Source: Enterobacterales bacterium
Lineage (GTDB): Bacteria; Pseudomonadota; Gammaproteobacteria; Enterobacterales; Enterobacteriaceae
Reading direction: 5' to 3'
Length of the DNA: 64,000 bases
Assembly: GCA_015655145.1 (NCBI GenBank)
Contig: JAATFO010000024.1
Span: 49,454-113,453 of the forward strand
How positions within the stretch are numbered: the first letter of the stretch is position 1; each line of letters starts with the position of its first letter. Position numbers and translations under genes: made by a program. Shown here in pieces: positions 59,364 to 64,000 of this stretch. Below the pieces are notes generated by a model. That model did no database searches and had not been told where the DNA came from. It saw nothing but the letters and a program-made list of their open reading frames with translations.

Positions 59364-59416
59364 TAAAAAAACTGCACTCTGACTTGTTGGATAACCAACG
59401 TCCGGAGTGCAGTTTA
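59364..59416 (-). terminator. intrinsic terminator of the rpsF-priB-rpsR-rplI operon
   Basis: On the minus strand AAACTGCACTC pairs with GAGTGCAGTTT and is followed by TTTTA. It lies 33 bp after the rplI stop codon. Confidence 0.85.
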
Positions 59417-59448
59417 CCAGGCTGATGTGTTCACATCACTGTAAGCAA

Positions 59449-59913
<465 letters not shown>

Positions 59914-59940
59914 TCAAAGTCGTTAATGGACAGTGGCCAA

Positions 59941-60168
<228 letters not shown>

Positions 60169-60172
60169 TTAA

Positions 60173-60490
60173 CTAGTCTCCACAATCTATCAATTCAACC
60201 TGCCCGGCATGTAACACCATTTTGCTGAGGCCATTTCGCCCTTGATGGCAGCTAATAAAACCTTCAACAGTGAGTTGCATGCCGACCATGATATGTTGAG
60301 TAATGGCCTGATGTGTTGTACCACTGATGATAACGGGTATATGACACCAGGCTTGCCGGCTGAAACCGGCCTCTTCCTGCTGCGAGCGGTGCTCAAGCAC
60401 AAACTGGCAGTGTGGAATACCTGACGGGCTCACTTTTCGAACCGGTGCCTTGCACACAGTGCCAGACAAGCGCAGTCGATTTGCCGTCAC
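60173..60490 (-). CDS. priB: primosomal replication protein N (PriB)
   Basis: 105-residue single-strand DNA-binding OB-fold dimer (E. coli 104) that works with PriA in replication restart. Conserved stretches are [19 protein letters not shown] and [20 protein letters not shown]. It is 6 bp after rpsF within the ribosomal-protein operon, the usual place. Confidence 0.97.
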   Translation of the reverse strand: MTANRLRLSGTVCKAPVRKVSPSGIPHCQFVLEHRSQQEEAGFSRQAWCHIPVIISGTTHQAITQHIMVGMQLTVEGFISCHQGRNGLSKMVLHAGQVELIDCGD

Positions 60491-60496
60491 GATTGA

Positions 60497-60904
<408 letters not shown>

Positions 60905-61012
60905 TTACGGATTATTCAGCCTCCTGTCAGGGTCAACCGCGGCCCATGGAAGCAAGGAACGTTTTTGAATTGCGGCTGAAAAAATTGACGCGTAATCATA
61001 CTGGCGTTACGC

Positions 61013-61049
61013 AGAAAACTCAAGGCGTGAAACAAATTATCACGCCTTG
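61013..61049 (-). terminator. intrinsic terminator of yjfP
   Basis: On the minus strand CAAGGCGTGA pairs perfectly with TCACGCCTTG across 9 nt, followed by AGTTTTCT. It lies between the yjfP stop and the rpsF promoter region. Confidence 0.7.
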
Positions 61050-61136
61050 TCAGCACAGTGATATGCGTAGGCCATCAGGGATCGAACACCGTGGCGGAAC
61101 ATCGGCATGCTCATCTCGTCAGGCGGGGTGTCTGCG

Positions 61137-61886
61137 TTACAAATAACGTTTAAAGAAAGCGACGATGGCATTGAGTGCCCGCGGCGTGATCTTATGCCCG
61201 ATGCCCTCTTCCGTCAGCCAGGTCAAATGGCTATCCAGAGCAGCGTCATGCAAGGCATGTTGCAATCGACGGCTTTCAGCCACCGGCACCACGTTATCAG
61301 CCTCGCCGTGCCATAACAATAAAGGACGGGTGGCCAGTTTTTCCAGTTGTTGACTAATATCGTAGGCTTCCAGTGGCGCCATACGCTCAGCGAACAAGCG
61401 GTGCTGCTCAGAAGTATGAACCACCAGCGGCGGAAACAACGTATGACTGAGCGACATAAAATAACCGGATCCCATCATGCAGGCCACGCTATTAATCTGA
61501 GGATAACGCGCCATCGCCCCCAACGCCGTCATTCCCCCCATCGAAGCGCCCGCCACCGCAAAACGTCCGGGCGCTGTCAGGGATTTTTCCCGTAAAGCGG
61601 CTTCGAGAGACGGCATTTCATCAATATTGGTTTTCAAAATATCCCAGAAGTGCGCCAGACGCCGCGCTGGATCGCCGTGATCGCGTGAACCGTGCATATC
61701 CGCATCTGGCATGACGACCCGAAATCCCGCCTGCGCTAACGCGACGGCAAAGTACGAATAGACCTCTTTTGACGATTCAAAGCCATGATAAAACAGAACA
61801 GTCGGCAATGCCGACAGCCGCTCGCCCGCCGGCGCTGCATGCAAACATTCTATTCCACTGAAGGTTTCACTGGCGATTTCAATCAT
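61137..61886 (-). CDS. yjfP: alpha/beta-hydrolase esterase YjfP
   Basis: 249-residue cytoplasmic esterase, exactly the E. coli YjfP length. The oxyanion/HG motif is FYHGFESSKE (near 32), the nucleophile elbow GASMGGM (Ser near 113), the catalytic Asp in HGEADNVVP (near 198) and the His in EEGIGHKIT (near 227). E. coli YjfP acts on short acyl esters and is linked to sugar efflux. ATG at 61884-61886; the frame extends upstream without family similarity. Divergent from bsmA. Confidence 0.93.
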   Translation of the reverse strand: MIEIASETFSGIECLHAAPAGERLSALPTVLFYHGFESSKEVYSYFAVALAQAGFRVVMPDADMHGSRDHGDPARRLAHFWDILKTNIDEMPSLEAALREKSLTAPGRFAVAGASMGGMTALGAMARYPQINSVACMMGSGYFMSLSHTLFPPLVVHTSEQHRLFAERMAPLEAYDISQQLEKLATRPLLLWHGEADNVVPVAESRRLQHALHDAALDSHLTWLTEEGIGHKITPRALNAIVAFFKRYL

Positions 61887-61984
61887 GTCGTCCCCTTGAT
61901 GGCCATGCCGGATAGCGGCAAAATAGCGTACACACACGGCAGGATCACATACACTTTAGCGATCCCCGTAATAAGAAGGTCATT

Positions 61985-62308
61985 ATGCGCTATTTTATCC
62001 CCGTGTTGCTGCTCTTGCTCAGTGCCTGTAGTGTCTTTCATACCACACCGCAACCCCCGCCAAAACCCGGCCAACGGGCGCAAGAGATCACCCGAGCCCA
62101 GAGTATCAATTTGCCACGGTTGGGGAGCATTAGCGCCGCAGAACGGGGATCACCCGATAGCGTTCAGCGTGTGATTGCCGCCCGAGCGAATGCCAGCGGC
62201 GCGACGTATTATCGCATTGTGGCATTGAATGAAACCATTACCCCCGGAACATGGTACGCCAGCGCGGTACTGTATGGCCCGTCAACCGCCGCACGCACGA
62301 GGCAGTAA
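61985..62308 (+). CDS. bsmA: biofilm peroxide-resistance lipoprotein BsmA (YjfO), DUF1471
   Basis: 107-residue lipoprotein (E. coli BsmA 109). Signal peptide MRYFIPVLLLLLSAC with the lipobox LSAC; the mature part is a DUF1471/YhcN-like fold with RVIAARANASGATYYRIVALNE. E. coli BsmA influences biofilm maturation and peroxide tolerance. The next 200 bp (62309-62511) carry no gene I can support. Confidence 0.9.
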   Translation: MRYFIPVLLLLLSACSVFHTTPQPPPKPGQRAQEITRAQSINLPRLGSISAAERGSPDSVQRVIAARANASGATYYRIVALNETITPGTWYASAVLYGPSTAARTRQ

Positions 62309-62511
62309 TGTTTCGCTGATGGCTGCATTCAGACAAGGCGTACATCCCGATAATGTCGGCGCCCTGCCTCGGCCAGTTTGGGATCAAGTGCATTCATTAT
62401 CTGGACGACATCACCCTTATGGGCCGTTCGCGGTCTGAATGTGGATCACAGTAACCCGTCTAAAAATGCAACGAAACGTCATTATCACCCGGTATCAGGG
62501 CAGGAAGGATA

Positions 62512-62990
62512 TCAGGCAGTGCAACGCTCATTCCATCTGTCGCGGTAGATAATGTTTCCTTCCGTGTACTTCCAGGTGATCGCCTCATAACGTAATGCGA
62601 GTATTTCCCGGTGAGTACTGCTCAGGCTGTGGGGGGAAAGGTACGGCGAAACCGTCGCGATTTTGACGTTTTCCAGGATGATATTGACATACTCAGACTC
62701 AATGCCTGATTCCAGAATGCGGTACATCTTGATCGTGGCTTTCTCAGGGAACGACCTTCACATACGGCGCGATACAGAACGGGCGTTGTCTGATCGAATT
62801 CTTTCACTATCACAACACGGCGGTGAACGCGGGTACCGGTCAGTTGGCCCAAACTCAGATCAACAGGAATGGTTACAGCGTGGGAAAATGATTTTAACTC
62901 CATGGAGCCCAGCCGTCGTGGCATTAAACAACTGCCAACAATCGGCGAACCGTTTTCATCTTCAAGCCATAAATGTGCTGGAGTAGACAT
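62512..62990 (-). pseudogene. hcp-family T6SS tube/effector gene with one-base frameshift
   Basis: The N-terminal frame (62990 leftward) reads MSTPAHLWLEDENGSPIVG ... FDQTTPVLYRAVCEGRSLRK, the usual Hcp start. At about 62738-62744 one base is missing in an AAAG run, and the sequence continues in the next frame as ATIKMYRILESGIESEYVNI to LRYEAITWKYTEGNIIYRD and ERCTA. Restoring one base gives a full-length protein of about 159 residues. The rest is intact, with an AAGGAA ribosome site, so the change is recent or a sequencing artefact. Only this T6SS component is seen, typical of orphan hcp modules. Confidence 0.85.
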
Positions 62991-63037
62991 TCAATTTCCT
63001 TATCAGTCTGATTTAAATAGTGGTGATTGCCCGGTGT

Positions 63038-63225
63038 TTACCATTTCACGTAACGAGCAAAAATAAACACGATGAATATAGTGAACAAACCTACAGGCCA
63101 AATGGGGCTGTCAGGGAAAAATACCCCGGTATTAATGCGAATATGATAATGCAAAGTAGAGGCCCATATAGCGAGAATAATTGACGACATAGCCACAGTA
63201 GTATTCGTTTAATCATTGTCATCAT
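63038..63225 (-). pseudogene. small two-helix membrane protein gene with frameshift
   Basis: Too short to stand out as an ORF. Starting at the ATG complement of 63223-63225 behind GAGGT it reads MMTMIKRILLWLCRQLFSLY and FALIPG; then one base is missing in a G run near 63105, after which the next frame gives VFFPDSPIWPVGLFTIFIVF and FARYVKW followed by a stop at 63038. The restored product of about 62 residues has two hydrophobic helices. It lies 47 bp upstream of hcp in the same direction. Function unknown; perhaps an accessory or immunity protein of the module. Confidence 0.55.
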
Positions 63226-63278
63226 GACTACCTCACCATCCTGGTGATGATATTTGCTACCCCTTTATCTGATGCCCA

Positions 63279-63385
63279 TTACGCTTCAAAAGCGCCAGCC
63301 CGTTCAAATACTGGCTCTACCAGAAAATACATCATTTCTAATTCTTGCGCATATAACGCGGCATAATAGGAAGGATAGATAAAGC
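63279..63385 (-). pseudogene. C-terminal 34 codons of a gene cut by IS1
   Basis: An open frame entering from the IS1 boundary reads FIYPSYYAALYAQELEMMYF, then LVEPVFERAGAFEA and stop. Its helix-like, well-formed end suggests it is the 3' remnant of a gene upstream of the small membrane protein and hcp, truncated by IS1 insertion. Not identified. Confidence 0.45.
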
Positions 63386-63432
63386 GGTAATGCCTCTGAT
63401 GAGTTGAATTCGATCGCTTTTGAGGTTTACTC

Positions 63433-63705
63433 ATGGCCAGCGTTATCGTTCATTGTCCCCGTGGTCAGTCTGCTCAGGTCTATCGCCATGGACAAAACCC
63501 TAAGGGGCATGACCGATTTCGCTGTCGCGACTGCCACCGGGTGTTTCAGCTCACTGACTCATACGAGGCCCGCAAGCCGGGGATTAAAGAACAGATCACC
63601 GAAATGGCCTTCAACGGGGCCGGCGTTCGTGATACCGCCCGGACACTGAAAGTCGGTATCAACACCGTCATTCGGATTTTAAAAAACTCTCGCCACGACG
63701 AATAA
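63433..63705 (+). CDS. insA: IS1 InsA, transposase repressor / N-terminal part
   Basis: 90-residue protein with the IS1 zinc-finger pattern (IVHCPRGQSAQVYRHG and FRCRDCHRVFQL) and an HTH (GVRDTARTLKVGINTVIRIL). It binds the IS1 ends and represses transposition when made alone. The slippery AAAAAAC at 63681-63687 allows a -1 frameshift into insB'. Confidence 0.93.
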   Translation: MASVIVHCPRGQSAQVYRHGQNPKGHDRFRCRDCHRVFQLTDSYEARKPGIKEQITEMAFNGAGVRDTARTLKVGINTVIRILKNSRHDE

Positions 63706-64000
63706 CGTCATCTCCGGTAGCCCATGCTGATGTAGCGCTTATCTGTGAACTCGACGAACAATGGTGCTTTATCGGCAGTAAGGCCCGACAACACAGGCTC
63801 TGGTACGCGTACAACACAAAAACGGGTGGCGTACTGGCTTACACCTTTGGCCCACGAAACGATGAAACCTGTCGCGAATTGCTGGCCCTGCTGGCTTCTT
63901 TCACTGTCGGAATGATAACCAGTGATGACTGGGGGAGTTATGCCCGGGAAGTTCCAAAGGATAAGCATCTGACGGGAAAGATTTTTACTCAACGTATTGA
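63687..64000 (+). CDS. insB: IS1 InsB' transposase domain, partial
   Basis: Read in the -1 frame after the A6C site: LSPRRITSSPVAHADVALIC, ELDEQWCFIGSKARQHRLWY, and SDDWGSYAREVPKDKHL. The first two Asp of the DDE catalytic triad lie in CELDEQW and SDDWGSY; the Glu is beyond the window edge. It is expressed as the InsAB' fusion transposase. No internal stop in the visible 104 codons. Confidence 0.9.

Larger units (their letters stand above)
63386..64000 (+). mobile_element. IS1-family insertion sequence, right end outside window
   Basis: The left end begins GGTAATGCCTCTGATGAGTT, an IS1-type inverted repeat, followed by insA, the A6C frameshift site and insB' up to the window edge. It appears intact as far as visible. 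The target duplication and right repeat cannot be checked. Confidence 0.9.

Noticed and set aside
62368..62450. Short frame with a YLDD box (CIHYLDDITLMGRSRSEC) resembling a reverse-transcriptase active site
   Set aside because: Only about 35 codons after an in-frame TGA and no flanking reverse-transcriptase motifs on either side; probably chance.

Overview
The window is a chromosomal segment of a gamma-proteobacterium of the order Enterobacterales. Two long stretches follow the E. coli gene order: fadH-rlmG-ygjP-ygjR-alx-sstT-yqjA-mzrA-yqjCDEK-yqjG-yhaJ-yhaK with dolP-diaA-yraN-lpoA-rsmI, and tldE/darP/mpl/fbp/ppa/ytfP/tamB/tamA/paeA/ytfK/ytfJ/cysQ/fklB/ytfB/rplI-rpsR-priB-rpsF/yjfP/bsmA. 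Encoded proteins usually match E. coli lengths to within a few residues but differ clearly in sequence. I do not assign a genus.

Left part (1-5200): an IclR-type regulator followed by a truncated OPT/YSL-type transporter, then an L-idonate operon idnD-idnO-idnT read leftward. The usual LacI-type idnR is not in the window, but a gluconate-type operator and a CRP box lie upstream of idnD. From 5463 to 25567 come the conserved housekeeping genes, interrupted by a CBS-containing ClC channel gene; alx has a yybP-ykoY-type manganese riboswitch leader. The RNase P RNA gene (rnpB) is at 25600-25976.

Directly after rnpB is a decayed accessory patch (about 25980-27340): a tyrosine-integrase N-terminal fragment, a truncated IS903-like element and a gene fragment cut by it. 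A lipoprotein gene and a 21-bp perfect inverted repeat follow. Next comes a five-gene operon: a ugp-like ABC importer plus a DxQ-type metallophosphoesterase resembling ADPRibase-Mn (27998-33163).

The main discovery candidate is the leftward gene cluster 40978-33158: a stand-alone PRD protein, a glycine-rich SFCGS protein, DUF4312, DUF4311, DUF4310, a COG3964-type amidohydrolase, a DgaE-type PLP ammonia-lyase, a DgaF-type KDGP aldolase and a BglG-type regulator carrying fused PTS EIIB/EIIA-like domains. It resembles the Salmonella D-glucosaminate (dga) operon in which the four mannose-family PTS subunits are replaced by four uncharacterised proteins (two soluble, two membrane). It plausibly imports and degrades an N-acylated amino-sugar acid or its phosphate to pyruvate and glyceraldehyde-3-phosphate.

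The right end (62512-64000) is another decayed patch: an hcp gene with a one-base frameshift, a small membrane protein gene with a one-base frameshift, the C-terminus of a third gene, and an IS1-family element that runs off the window edge. No tRNA, CRISPR array or intact prophage was seen.
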